Source: Semisulcospira habei (lineage: Eukaryota > Mollusca > Gastropoda > Semisulcospiridae). From it: a stretch of DNA of 64,000 nt. The notes beneath the pieces are model-generated. The model was not told the DNA's origin, did no database searches, and worked only from the letters and a program-made list of their open reading frames with translations. Made by a program: the position numbers and the translations under genes. Numbering within the stretch: position 1 is the stretch's first letter; the number at the start of each line of letters is the position of its first letter. This document shows, one piece after another, positions 11,061 through 19,839 of the stretch. The stretch covers positions 208,167,242 through 208,231,241 of the forward strand of contig BTPG01000005.1 of assembly GCA_036245525.1 (NCBI GenBank), in the 5' to 3' direction.

Positions 11061-12536
11061 CTACGGCGCCTGTGGCGCCGGGAGGGAGTGTTGTGCCGCC
11101 GTGACGTCCCCCACCAAGGCGAGGTTGTCTCGCTGCCCTGCCAGATCCCGTAGATAGAAGCGGGCGAATGTAGATTCTGATTGCCAGCCCACCGCAGCCA
11201 CGATGTCCTTGACAGCGCAGTTCCTGTCGAAGGCTACGCTCGTGGCCATGGCCCGTACTTCGTGCGCCCGAATCTTTAAGCTCTTCGCTCCCTGTGGGGA
11301 GAGATTGACATAGGCTGAGCGAATCACCCAGCGTAGCCAGGAAGAGACTGTCTGTGCTGTAATGTCGTTTCTTTCGGGTTTTAATGGTAGGAAGAGGCGT
11401 GAGCGTCCCCTCCGGACGGCTCTGGTTCGGCGCAAGTACACTCTAAGGGCTCGTACAGGATCTTGTTGCCTGGTCTCTTTGGGGAAGTCCTTCCCGCGTA
11501 ACGGTCGTAAGGTGATAACCTGTGGCGCCGTCAGTGGAGACCTAGTCTTGGCAATGAAGGCAGGGTCGGTCACAAGTTGGACGGAACGATCCGCTCGAAA
11601 TTGCAGGCATGTAGGCCGGGCTGAGAGAGCGTAAAGCTCGCTTACTCGTGCCGCGGTGGCGAGAGCCAGCAGGAAGCAGGTCTTCCGTGTCACATCAGCA
11701 AGTCTGGCCAGAGGTAGTGGTTCGAAACGTGGTGAGTTCAGCCAGGTAAGAACCCATGGTAAATCCCAGCGGGGAAGTAGCGAGCGAGAGGCAGGTCGTT
11801 GTAGGCCGAAGTGCGTCATAAGGTCCGCTAGGTCCTTACATGCGCCAGGGTCCGCGCGGCCGAGATGCCGGTAGGTATCGGCAATCATCGACAGATATCC
11901 CCTAATGGTAATTGGGGCCAGTCCTTGGTCTCCGAAGAGCCAGAGGAAGAAGTCCGCAAGTTGGGGGTTTGTCAGTTCGGTGGGGGAGAGACGACGGTCG
12001 CTGCACCAGGCACAGAGTACCCTCCATTTTCCCTCATAGATACGTCTAGTCGAGGGCTTGCGGGCTGTAGTGATAGCTTCCACTGCAGCACCCGAGAAGC
12101 CTCTAGCGGAGAGGGCTTGCCGCACAACCTCCAGGCGTGTAGCAGTAAGCGTTCCGGGCAAGGGTGGAACAGCGCCTGACGTGGCTGCTTGAGCATAGTG
12201 CGGGGCGTGGGGAGCAGTAGAGGAGGGTGAGTGGCGAGGCTGATCAGGTCGGTGGACCAGGAACGAGTCCAAGCGAACGGGGCGACCAGGAGCAGGATCG
12301 CCTTGGTTCCTCGCAGCTTTAGGAGGACTTTGGGAACGAGGACTGTCGGGGGAAAGGCGTACGCTATGAGTCCGTCCCAAGGAATGGATAGGGCGTCGAC
12401 CGCCCAAGCCAGGGGATCTGGTACTGGGGAGACGAAGAGGGGAAGCTGGTGGTTCCACCTCGTGGCGAATAGGTCCACCATCGGGGTCTCCCAGTGAGAG
12501 CAAATCATCCGGAAAAAGTCCTGGCGTAGAGTCCAT
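11061..12536 (-). CDS. DIRS tyrosine recombinase (integrase)
   Basis: A 491-residue protein that would integrate circular cDNA by site-specific recombination rather than by a DDE integrase. Residues 1-130 are Pro/Ser/Arg-rich. A core-binding SAM-like segment follows (about 130-245: [34 protein letters not shown]). The catalytic domain spans about 250-480 with R297 (ARVSELYAL), H425-x-x-R428 (RAHEVRAM), W451 (AVGWQS) and the nucleophile Y461 (FARFYLRD). All key residues are present. The ORF overlaps the 3' end of the RT/RNase H frame by about 565 bp, as is usual in DIRS elements. The Met chosen is the first in the frame; translation might begin elsewhere. Confidence 0.9.
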   Translation of the reverse strand: MDSTPGLFPDDLLSLGDPDGGPIRHEVEPPASPLRLPSTRSPGLGGRRPIHSLGRTHSVRLSPDSPRSQSPPKAARNQGDPAPGRPVRLDSFLVHRPDQPRHSPSSTAPHAPHYAQAATSGAVPPLPGTLTATRLEVVRQALSARGFSGAAVEAITTARKPSTRRIYEGKWRVLCAWCSDRRLSPTELTNPQLADFFLWLFGDQGLAPITIRGYLSMIADTYRHLGRADPGACKDLADLMTHFGLQRPASRSLLPRWDLPWVLTWLNSPRFEPLPLARLADVTRKTCFLLALATAARVSELYALSARPTCLQFRADRSVQLVTDPAFIAKTRSPLTAPQVITLRPLRGKDFPKETRQQDPVRALRVYLRRTRAVRRGRSRLFLPLKPERNDITAQTVSSWLRWVIRSAYVNLSPQGAKSLKIRAHEVRAMATSVAFDRNCAVKDIVAAVGWQSESTFARFYLRDLAGQRDNLALVGDVTAAQHSLPAPQAP

Positions 12537-13942
12537 TCTGTGTGAATGAGCTGTCCTCGACGAGATAGGGAGTCCGCCAAAACATTCAGGCGACCGGGAA
12601 TGTGGCGAGCGCTGAGTGTCAGTTCACGGTCCTCGCACCATCGCATCAACCGAAACAGTAGCATGCATAGATCGGGTGAATGAGTTCTTCCCTGCTTCTG
12701 TACATACGCTACCACCGTCGAGTTGTCCGAAAGGACGAGAAGATGCTGGTGTCTGAGTTGCTCTTCCCAAACGATGATGGCCTGCCACACCGCTTGTAGT
12801 TCCAACCAGTTGCTGTGTTTGTCCGCGAACTCCGGAGGCCAGAGGCCGGACGTCGTGGCGAACTGTGGAAGCAGGTGGGCTCCCCAACCAGCACGACTCG
12901 CGTCGACACACAGGGAGAGGTGAGGGGATGGAGAAGAAATGGGGACTCCCAGCGCCAACCACGCCCTGTCGGTCCACCGTAAGAGATGGGGGCGTACCAG
13001 CGGGGACACGGGGACCATGGTGGTCAAGTCGCCCGAGGAGGGACGCCAGAGCAGTAGGAGATGAAGTTGTAGCGGTCGGGAGTAGAGACGCCCGAGAGGG
13101 ATAAGATCCGCTGCTGCGTTGATCAGGCCAAGAAGCTGAAGCCAGACCCTGGCGGGGGCTGCCTGCTGCTGATCTACCAACGCGGCGAGTGCGGATAACT
13201 TCACAATCCGTTTCTCTGGCAAGTGTACCCTGTTGCGGTCCGTGACAAATTCCATGCCTAGGTGGATGAAGTGGCGCGCAGGAGTGAAATCCGACTTTCC
13301 CGTGTTGACCAGGAATCCCAACCGGTAAAGCAACCGCAAAAGGGCGTCCCTGTCTGCCGCGAGCGCGGTCTCCACCTGATTTCTCAAGAGTAGGTCGTCG
13401 AGATAATTTGACGTCGGGCTGGACGACGACTGCCTTGCCTTGGCCACTACAGCATCCATGATGCGGGTGAAGGCCCAAGGGCTGAGGTTGAGACCGAACG
13501 GAAGGGCGCAAAACTGGTAAATCACTCCTTCGAACGCGAAGCGCAGGTACTTCCTGGCAGTCGGGTGCATGGGAACATGTAGGTAGGCGTCGGACAGATC
13601 TAAACTGACCGCGTAGTCCATGGGTTGAACCGCCGCACGAAGAGCCCTCGTCGTCTCCATCCGAAAGGAAGGGGCCGCGATGAAGGCGTTCAGCGCCGAC
13701 AGGTCTATGACTGGCCGCCACTTGCCGCCGGGTTTGGGTACCACAAACAGTCGGCTGTAAAAGGCGGGCGAGTCCGGACGCTGTACTATCTCTGTGGCCT
13801 GCTTCAACAGGAGAGCCGCGACTTCTCCACGCAGAGCGGCGGCCTTGAGGTCGTCGGAAGGTACCTCTGTCCAAAGTGGAACGGAGCGCAAAGGCGGAGG
13901 GGAGCGGAAAGAGATCCGCAATCCTCTGGTCACTACGTCCAA
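11972..13942 (-). CDS. DIRS reverse transcriptase / RNase H
   Basis: A 656-residue polyprotein that would copy the element RNA into cDNA. RT motifs: VVPKPGGKWRPVIDLSALN (68-86), VSLDLSDAYLHVP with catalytic D115, ALPFGLNLSPWAF (146-158) and the active site YLDD (180-183). RNase H follows with D347 (CVDASRAGWGAHL), E381 (LELQAVWQ), D406 (LSDNSTVVAYV) and D457 (ADSLSR). The block after RNase H (MVDLFATRWN, WAVDALSIPWDGLIAYAFPP) is the region commonly assigned in DIRS elements to a DAM-methyltransferase-like domain; I see no certain catalytic motif there. Length and order fit the family. Start is the first Met, 88 bp after the Gag stop. Confidence 0.92.
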   Translation of the reverse strand: MDVVTRGLRISFRSPPPLRSVPLWTEVPSDDLKAAALRGEVAALLLKQATEIVQRPDSPAFYSRLFVVPKPGGKWRPVIDLSALNAFIAAPSFRMETTRALRAAVQPMDYAVSLDLSDAYLHVPMHPTARKYLRFAFEGVIYQFCALPFGLNLSPWAFTRIMDAVVAKARQSSSSPTSNYLDDLLLRNQVETALAADRDALLRLLYRLGFLVNTGKSDFTPARHFIHLGMEFVTDRNRVHLPEKRIVKLSALAALVDQQQAAPARVWLQLLGLINAAADLIPLGRLYSRPLQLHLLLLWRPSSGDLTTMVPVSPLVRPHLLRWTDRAWLALGVPISSPSPHLSLCVDASRAGWGAHLLPQFATTSGLWPPEFADKHSNWLELQAVWQAIIVWEEQLRHQHLLVLSDNSTVVAYVQKQGRTHSPDLCMLLFRLMRWCEDRELTLSARHIPGRLNVLADSLSRRGQLIHTEWTLRQDFFRMICSHWETPMVDLFATRWNHQLPLFVSPVPDPLAWAVDALSIPWDGLIAYAFPPTVLVPKVLLKLRGTKAILLLVAPFAWTRSWSTDLISLATHPPLLLPTPRTMLKQPRQALFHPCPERLLLHAWRLCGKPSPLEASRVLQWKLSLQPASPRLDVSMRENGGYSVPGAATVVSPPPN

Positions 13943-14029
13943 AACCCAGGGCTCGTCTCGAAACAGCGAGAGCCACTCCTCGCTGAATCTTGCTAGCCTT
14001 CCGCCGGCGGAGGCGGAACCGGGGACAAG

Positions 14030-15784
14030 TCAGGTGGCCCGCCCGCGCCCAGGGCGATGGGAGGGACGGGGCCAGGCGGGGGTAGGGGCGTTGGCTGGGC
14101 CAGGGCGACGGAAGGACGGGCGATGGCGCAGCGCAGCTCGTGGCGGGGCAGACGTGTCCGAGATGACAGGTTTACAAGCCCGCAAGGAGCGACCCAGGGC
14201 CGTGCGGGCGGGAGGAAAGCGTTGCTTGACAGCCTTGCGAGGCCAACGGTCGGAGTTGGAGTCCTTCACCGCCTGCCAAGTATCCCCGAAGAGCAGAGAC
14301 CCTCCCAGGGGGGCCCGATGTAGCTGAGTACTCAGGTCGGTCGGCATTCCACTGCAAGCCTGTAGGACAGCGTCTCGTCGCATAAGGTCGCAGTTAGACG
14401 CGGCCGCCATCGCGTTAACAGAAGAGTGATAAGCTGCGCGGTTCCCAGCTCCAGCCATGACTAGTAGGTCTCCCAGGAGGGGGGACAGAGAAGGCTGCCA
14501 GGCTTCCTCGAGACGTCGAACGAACGCCTGTGTCAGTAAGTCCAAGAACCCGGAGCAGGCGAGCGTGTTCCGAACCAGTGACGCCGTCCTATCCAGTCCC
14601 CGCGGGAAGGACCGTTTCAGCAGAGAAACACCCCCGGCTTGCATCAGAGCGGCGGGATCCACGGGTGGAAGCGGGCAGAGGAACGACTGCGAATGGCCGG
14701 CGTACCAATCCTGTTGAAAAGCGATGTCAAGAGCGGAAGGCCACCTCCCGTCCGCGAAGAAGCCCGAGTTCCGAGTCTCCGAAAGCAGGTGAGACGAGAA
14801 GGCGTCCCGCAGATCAAAAAAACTAGCCGGCTGTGGGAGGGACTTGAACCTCTTGACGGTCCTATCCGCGTCCACAAAAGCGGAAATCTTCCTCTTCACC
14901 GGTGGCGAAGCCGGGCAAACTTCCGCAGGCAAGGAGGCGGCGATGAGCTTGGATGCCCCGTCCAGCGCCAGCCGAGTGTCCATCCGCGTAGAAGAAACAG
15001 GTCTGCTGGAGGCCAAAGCACTGGAAGCCGAAGAAGCAGGAGAAGGAGAACGGCTGATACATCCGAGTAACCAGTCCGAAGAGTCCTCCGCCGTCAAACT
15101 CAGGGTGTCGAAGTCCCGCTGGCTGGAAACCGGCGACCGAAGAGGGCGACGAGGGCTCCGAGGAAGGGAACCCCGCTGCCGGAGCACCGCAGCGGACGAG
15201 GACTCCCTCCGAGGGGGAGAGCAAAAGACTGAACGACGCGGTGAGGGTCTCCTGCGTGCCGAAGGCGGATCCCGACGAGGAGAACGGCTGCGACGAGGAG
15301 GAACGGAACGGTGAGGACGAGGCAAAGGGGAAGTGGCCGGTCGATGGGAAGAGGAACGGGACGAACGGGAGTCCAAACGAGAAGGGGAACGCGAAGAAGG
15401 CGAAAACCGTCTGTAGCGAGGGGAGTCCTGATCCGACGAACGAAGCGTGGAGAAGGTCCTCCTATGATCTTGCGAGGGAGAGCGATAACGTCGAGTAGAA
15501 TCCCTGTGTCTACGATCTTCACTAACAGGAGGCTCCGGGCGAGTGCGTGTATGTCTCTGTGAACCAGGCTCTTGGGAGAGGCGGGTTTCTTGCCGGCCAG
15601 GGGACCCCCAGCGGGATCCCGGCGGCTTCCTCAGAGACGAGTGGGGAACGAAGGTGGAGGAGGGACGCCACGAGCGTCCCACCAAACCAGGCTCTTGGGA
15701 GAGGCGGGTTTTTTCCCACCAGTTGTGTCCGGGCGCGCTCTCTAACGGAGGCGGTCTTGACGGTCGAACTCCCACTCTGTGCAC
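14030..15784 (-). CDS. DIRS Gag-like structural protein
   Basis: A 584-residue basic protein. Residues 1-240 are extremely Ser/Arg/Pro-rich with RS-like dipeptides and suggest RNA binding. The C-terminal half has an ordered block (KSLPQPASFFDLRDAFSSH, FFADGRWPSALDI, QDWYAGHSQSF, RGLDRTASLVRNTLACSGFL, LGDLLVMAGAGNRAAYHSS) that recurs in degraded form twice in element A. It ends in a basic PAWPRPSHRPGRGRAT tail. Being first large ORF upstream of RT/RNase H, it should be the capsid-like protein packaging element RNA. The N-terminal 260 bp overlap the Cys-rich ORF in another frame, so a frameshift might join the two. Confidence 0.8.
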   Translation of the reverse strand: MHRVGVRPSRPPPLESAPGHNWWEKTRLSQEPGLVGRSWRPSSTFVPHSSLRKPPGSRWGSPGRQETRLSQEPGSQRHTRTRPEPPVSEDRRHRDSTRRYRSPSQDHRRTFSTLRSSDQDSPRYRRFSPSSRSPSRLDSRSSRSSSHRPATSPLPRPHRSVPPRRSRSPRRDPPSARRRPSPRRSVFCSPPRRESSSAAVLRQRGSLPRSPRRPLRSPVSSQRDFDTLSLTAEDSSDWLLGCISRSPSPASSASSALASSRPVSSTRMDTRLALDGASKLIAASLPAEVCPASPPVKRKISAFVDADRTVKRFKSLPQPASFFDLRDAFSSHLLSETRNSGFFADGRWPSALDIAFQQDWYAGHSQSFLCPLPPVDPAALMQAGGVSLLKRSFPRGLDRTASLVRNTLACSGFLDLLTQAFVRRLEEAWQPSLSPLLGDLLVMAGAGNRAAYHSSVNAMAAASNCDLMRRDAVLQACSGMPTDLSTQLHRAPLGGSLLFGDTWQAVKDSNSDRWPRKAVKQRFPPARTALGRSLRACKPVISDTSAPPRAALRHRPSFRRPGPANAPTPAWPRPSHRPGRGRAT

Positions 15785-16112
15785 TAATCCCTCGATTACT
15801 CAGTGGCGTTTTCTGTGTCGGATCCAGTTGGTCTCGCACGTCCGGTGCCGGGGGCACAGCGGAAGGCGTCTCGGCAATCTTCAAAGTACCCGAGAGGATA
15901 GGAGGCTCCCTCCTATAAAAGTTCCAGAGATTAGACCATCGCAGCTCCGGCCAGGAAGCACAGACGTCACAAGTGTGGTCGGAAGCACACCCAGCACACA
16001 GGAGACAGACTGCATGGTTATCCGACGGCCACTGGAAGCCTCCGCATTTTGTGCATGTCATCAGTAGGCCACTGCAACACACAAAACATGAAGGCACTCG
16101 GCGAGTGTCCAC
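15522..16112 (-). CDS. Cys-rich zinc-ribbon-like ORF of DIRS element B
   Basis: A 196-residue frame whose N-terminal 60 residues carry CTKCGGFQWPSDNHAVCLLC, then AGCASDHTCDVC, then WPELRWSNLWNFYRRE. The Cys/His spacing suggests a zinc-binding fold. The same block is recognisable in element A (with a nonsense codon) and in element C near 42,700-42,850, so it is a conserved element protein. It may be an independent small ORF or the true N-terminus of Gag reached by a frameshift: the last 87 codons overlap the Gag frame, and both frames read the repeated LPRAWF/LSQEPG sequence. Function unknown; nucleic-acid or protein binding is an inference. Confidence 0.6.
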   Translation of the reverse strand: MDTRRVPSCFVCCSGLLMTCTKCGGFQWPSDNHAVCLLCAGCASDHTCDVCASWPELRWSNLWNFYRREPPILSGTLKIAETPSAVPPAPDVRDQLDPTQKTPLSNRGISAQSGSSTVKTASVRERARTQLVGKNPPLPRAWFGGTLVASLLHLRSPLVSEEAAGIPLGVPWPARNPPLPRAWFTETYTHSPGASC

Positions 16113-16744
16113 AAATCTCCCCGTTAAGCTCTAGGTCCCCCAAGTTACACCGGTGTTAGGCACCCAAGTTAACCACACTTATGGCTCACACCTTGCCAAC
16201 AGCTTCATGCAAACAACCAGTTAAAACCACGGCGAAGGGAAAACAAACCCTGCCGGGACAAGTGAGCATCCAAGCCTTCGTCATAACGCAGAGCGTCTAA
16301 ACCGTAAGCCTAAGTAAGTTAGGTATGGCCTAGGTACGGTAACGAAACTCACTGCTCGCAGCTGGCAATGGCGCGAAAAGCCCGCCAAACGCCGGCGCGA
16401 AAACATTCTTCAGCCAACCAGGCAACCAAAATGGAGCCCATAAATAACCCCAAAGCGAGGGAGAAGTGATGCAAAAGCAAGCTGCTCGTGCCTGTGCCCC
16501 GCCCGGGCAACCAGCCGAGGCTCCTCTAACTACCTTACCTCTCAGTCGGAGCGGTACGAGATGGAGAAAGTTCCATGCCCAACCGGCGAAGCCAGAGAGA
16601 GGGAACCCTTGAACACGAACGAAGCTGCAGTCGTCAAAAACCGCCGTAGAGCAGAATCCAAGGCCAGCGAAGACGTAGAAAGAAGGCAGACCGCCGGTCG
16701 AAAAAAAAACTTCTAAGTCCAGAGGCTAGAAAAACACGTCTAAA
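16113..16744. other. Element B 5' leader
   Basis: About 630 bp between the Cys-rich ORF and the right inverted terminal repeat, without a long open frame. By position it would be the 5' untranslated region and promoter of the minus-strand transcript. No core promoter motif is certain. Confidence 0.5.
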
Positions 16745-16943
16745 CGCGTGAGCCTAAGAAGCGTGACTGGAGTTCACAGGTGTATAGGGCTGGTGGGTAG
16801 GAGCGGGAGACAACTCTCGGTCCCTCTGGGGGTTCCCCGAGTGCCTCCCGGGTTGTGTTTACACAACGGGTTCTTAGGCTAGAATTGAGCAAGGAGTGGA
16901 CACTCCAGGTAGTCATGTCATCGGTAATGTTTTTGAAGAAACA
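16745..16943. repeat. Element B 5' inverted terminal repeat
   Basis: GACTGGAGTTCACAGGTGTA through CTCCAGGTAGTCATGTCATC is the reverse complement of the left-end segment 10,655-10,815. It ends at GAAGAAACA, where sequence of element A resumes. Confidence 0.9.
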
Positions 16944-17084
16944 AACACACACAGGCACATAAATCCAAGCACACAAGACTGAAGGAACACAGTAATCCAC
17001 AAAAAGTAGTCCAGTGAAAAACCGTTAGCAACGGTCTGTGGAGCGATAGGCGAACACGTCTGAACTTTAGAGCTAAGTAGAAAC

Positions 17085-17273
17085 GACTGATTTGTGATTG
17101 GGCCACGTAGTGGGTGCCCAGATAGACTGGGACGGGAGGCTACTCTCAGCCCTAATGAGGGTTCCCCGAGTGCCTCCCGGGTTGTGAAGGAACACAAGTT
17201 CTTAGGCTAAAATTGGGTAAGTAGTTGACACTTCCAGACAGTAATGTCATCGGTAATGTTTTTGATGAAACAA
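17085..17273. repeat. Element A 5' terminal repeat
   Basis: CGACTGATTTGTGATTGGGC through ACTTCCAGACAGTAATGTC is nearly identical, in the same orientation, to 4,893-5,060 at the other end of element A. Only three bases of the internal AACACAACAAG are missing here. It ends at GATGAAACA. Confidence 0.88.
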
Positions 17274-17600
17274 ATGAATTTTCAAAATCATTAAAATAAC
17301 ACGTTAATAATATTATCACTGTACAAGTGCAGCTACAGATGCTGAGTGTGACCAGAAAGAATACAGTGTCAATCATGTCTCTGTGCAACAAGTTTGTTCT
17401 CCCCCTTTTAGCTTTGCATTTCTCATTTTAAATGCTGTTCAATTCAGGGACCTTTTTTAACAAAGGTTTTGCTGTTGTTGTCAACAGTACAAGTGCAGCT
17501 ACAGATGCAAAGTCTCTAGCTGGCACACAGAAAAGCAGTGATGACATTGAAAGTTCCTGCACCACAAAGTGATCTAGTCTGCTCAATCCGATTTAATAAA
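17274..17600. other. No recognisable gene
   Basis: The phrase ACAAGTGCAGCTACAGATGC occurs twice (about 17,322 and 17,489), a short local duplication. Nothing else identified. Confidence 0.4.
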
Positions 17601-17627
17601 TAAATGAACGTTCAGGTTTTTGTTTTT

Positions 17628-17886
17628 GTATGCAGTTCTCCAGCCTGCAGTTTGAGGCAGTGATGCGTTTCTTCCGCACTGTCTGCCATAAAGAACAGGT
17701 TGCCTGTTCTTGGTTTGCTTTTTCCAGTGCCCTAGCATCATCTATTGTCAGACTGAGGTGTGACCATTCGTGTTGTTGCTGGATCACAGTTGGTGGAATG
17801 GCAATGATTGACGTCTTGGGGAAATCAACATCTTCACAAACAAGTGATGTAGTCAAAGGCAACAGCTCCTGTTCCACAAGTGGTAC
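17628..17886 (-). pseudogene. YqaJ-nuclease domain exon of a SWIM/YqaJ gene
   Basis: The reading begins after a minus-strand acceptor (ATAATACAG then GTACCA) at 17,886. It contains HLSLTIDDARALEKANQEQ and LWQTVRKKRITASN, the start of a YqaJ-like exonuclease domain (family pattern: E-x-x-T-x-x-Q ... LW-x-x-x-R-x-x-RITAS). In related invertebrate proteins a SWIM zinc finger precedes this domain, and SWIM-like exons lie upstream at 18,760-20,130. No donor is clear at the 3' end and the catalytic PD-(D/E)xK part is not present, so the gene is truncated or continues undetected. Possibly transposon-associated. Confidence 0.55.
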
Positions 17887-18015
17887 CTGTATTATAGAAT
17901 AAAATAAAATCAAACATTCTGTATTTATATCACAGTTGACGACTGCTTTCTAACTGTGTCATTACACTGCTGATTTCATTTGTTTAAGATTTGATCTTTC
18001 TAATTCTAGCCCTTG

Positions 18016-18125
18016 TTGCGGAGAATAAGCATCTCAGGGAGCAGCTTGAGGCAGCACACGCTCATGTGCAGAAACTTGAACAGCTGTGTGCCAGCCAAGC
18101 CATATATACCTGCAAGATTTTGAGC
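18016..18125 (+). other. Possible plus-strand coiled-coil exon
   Basis: After an acceptor-like TTCTAATTCTAG the plus strand reads LVAENKHLREQLEAAHAHV then QKLEQLCASQ, a heptad-patterned segment of about 30 residues. No partner exon was found. It could be the coiled-coil tail of a transposase-related protein, or chance. Confidence 0.25.
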
Positions 18126-18486
18126 AGAATTTAGATAATTATTTTAACCCACTGACCCCTTTGGCCCATGTTTACATACCATTAAACTATGAGACATAAA
18201 TATAACCAAATGTGGATATGCAGTTGTCCGAGCAGTTATCTCAATAAAAATTAAACTGTGCGGTGTTTGAAACCATTAGTTATTATTCATTTAAAGATTA
18301 AGAATAGAGTACTGCCACCTTAGCTAACTGATTATCATCCATGCTGAAGAATGACTCATGAGCTCCTACAACTGTAAGGACTCACATAATGTGCTCTTTT
18401 TGGACAGTTCTAGGATGACATGTTTTCCATACTTTGAAATGTGCTGTTATAAATAAAGCTTTTCCATATGTCATCAGCAGTCATTT

Positions 18487-18735
18487 TTGCACATGCAGAC
18501 ACAGACAGAGAGAGAGAGAGAGTGTGTGTGTAAATTAATTCTGTGCATACACATTTACTTTCCACACTCACTGTTCACCGTGCTAATGCACAGGGACAAC
18601 ACACACACACACACAAACTCTACACAAGTATGCATACATGTATATTATTTACATACACATTTGTGTGAACATACAATTCTAATAAGAGTATCTTCAAATT
18701 ACACAGTTTCAACCAGAATATGCACACTGAACTGA
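18487..18735. repeat. (GA)n/(GT)n and (CA)n simple sequence
   Basis: A short GAGAGAGAG-GTGTGTG tract (18,507-18,530) and a CACACA tract near 18,600. No gene. Confidence 0.8.
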
Positions 18736-18756
18736 AATAAAACTTACCTGTTATCA

Positions 18757-19005
18757 TCAAAGATTGCTATAATGGGCTTCCTTTTCTTGTTTGACGTTTC
18801 CGGGCTTTGAAATAATCATGATGGAAACTGGCTCTGGTGAAATCTTCTTTCCATGGGGCCTGTCCCATTGCTGCCGTGAACTTGTACATGAGGACTCTGC
18901 ATGGATGTCTTTAGGCCAGCCATGATCCAGTTCCTCATGGTCCAAATTATGGCAAGCACATGAGCACACTTTCCAGCCTCGCGAGTATGAAAAAAAACAA
19001 AAAAA
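18757..19005 (-). pseudogene. SWIM-domain second half / linker exon, frameshifted
   Basis: One frame reads GKCAHVLAIIWTM, which supplies the C-x-H half of a SWIM zinc finger. A second frame continues with DHGWPKDIHAESSCTSS then RQQWDRPHGKKISPEPVS, the linker seen before YqaJ domains in this protein family. A single-base shift between the two, near 18,950, breaks the reading. Upstream, the first SWIM half lies at 19,840-19,920. Confidence 0.5.
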
Positions 19006-19050
19006 CAGCTAAAACTTAAAGCACAACACACAAGCCGAGTTAGGAAGTTT

Positions 19051-19642
19051 GTAAGAAGCTAGGCCCACGCTACCAGAATTTGCCACTAGCAATGTGTGGT
19101 AAGCAACAATTTGCCACCTACCACATCGGCTTCGTGGCACACGTTTCAATGTACGCGCAATGTTTTGTACTGACTGACCTGCCATTACCATATATGGAAC
19201 AGCTCTCACGGCGCGCCCGGTTGAAATATTCGGAGCTGCAGGAGTCCCGATGGGAACTCTCGGACAAGGTTGATCAATTTACTCACTGGATACGTGCCGC
19301 ATACGGATACGCAGCTATTCGCAGCGTTTCCACATACGGCGCGTCTCCAATGAGTTAACAGTCTCAAAGCCGTCGGCCGTCGCTCAGCTTCTCCGCCATT
19401 TTTCCCGGCTCGCCGGAAGATGAAGAAACGGGAAGTGGCGCAAGAACGCCGCTGATTGGCTGAGAGGCGGCAACATTGCTCTAGCCTTGCCGGCTACCAC
19501 AAATGAATAGACTCGGTTTGTATCGGGTCGCAATTTGTGGCGGCAATATTGTAGGCGCCCCCTAATTGAGGCGGCAACATTGCCGCCACAAAATTGCGCC
19601 CGGCAATAGGTGTTTGTGGTAGCGTGGGCACAGCTTCTAAGC
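19051..19642. mobile_element. MITE with ~21-bp terminal inverted repeats
   Basis: The left end AGAAGCTAGGCCCACGCTAC is matched in inverted orientation by GTAGCGTGGGCACAGCTTCT at the right. The interior has further short inverted repeats built on CGGCAATATTG/GGCGGCAACATTGC. It has no coding capacity and lies between two exons of the SWIM/YqaJ locus, so it is an intronic insertion. DNA-transposon superfamily not determined. Confidence 0.6.
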
Positions 19643-19839
19643 AAACCTTGCCATATGCAACATTGTGCTTTTAGTACCTTCGCAGGCTTTATCAAAATTC
19701 TTGCACAAACGATAAGACAAATTTAGTCTCTCATTCGTCAGCGGAACACATGGCATCTCACAGTATAACAAACTGTCAACGGCTAAAACTATGACAAGCA
19801 CAGTCTATACATTTAATGCATGATGTAGAATTGATACAT

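Larger units (their letters stand above)
10610..16943 (-). mobile_element. DIRS-type retroelement B, near-intact, nested in A
   Basis: About 6.3 kb. The termini AATTCATTTTTC (left) and GAAGAAACA (right) are fixed by the internal complementary region at 10,863-10,960, which is the reverse complement of the left end joined directly to that of the right end. Minus-strand order: Cys-rich ORF, Gag, RT/RNase H, tyrosine recombinase, then the internal complementary region. All ORFs are long and keep their catalytic residues, so it is the youngest of the DIRS copies here. It sits within the 5' part of element A and shows no evident target-site duplication. Confidence 0.92.
4779..17273 (-). mobile_element. 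DIRS-type retroelement A, degenerate, split by element B
   Basis: The left end (AATTAATTTTTC at 4,779) and right end (GATGAAACA at 17,265-17,273) are recognised because both occur joined, in reverse complement, at 5,047-5,130, the internal complementary region expected of DIRS elements. Gene order on the minus strand is Cys-rich ORF, Gag, RT/RNase H, tyrosine recombinase. Removing the nested element B (10,610-16,943) leaves about 6.2 kb. Every coding part is broken by stops, frameshifts or deletion, so A is non-autonomous. No target-site duplication is evident, as expected for integration by tyrosine recombinase. Confidence 0.85.

Noticed and set aside
12624..13976. 450-codon minus-strand open frame
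   Set aside because: It overlaps the RT/RNase H gene in another frame and has the Arg/Pro/Ser-rich composition of a GC-rich shadow frame; no domain.
18487..18735. 82-codon plus-strand frame
   Set aside because: Low-complexity GA/GT/CA sequence; no supporting domain.
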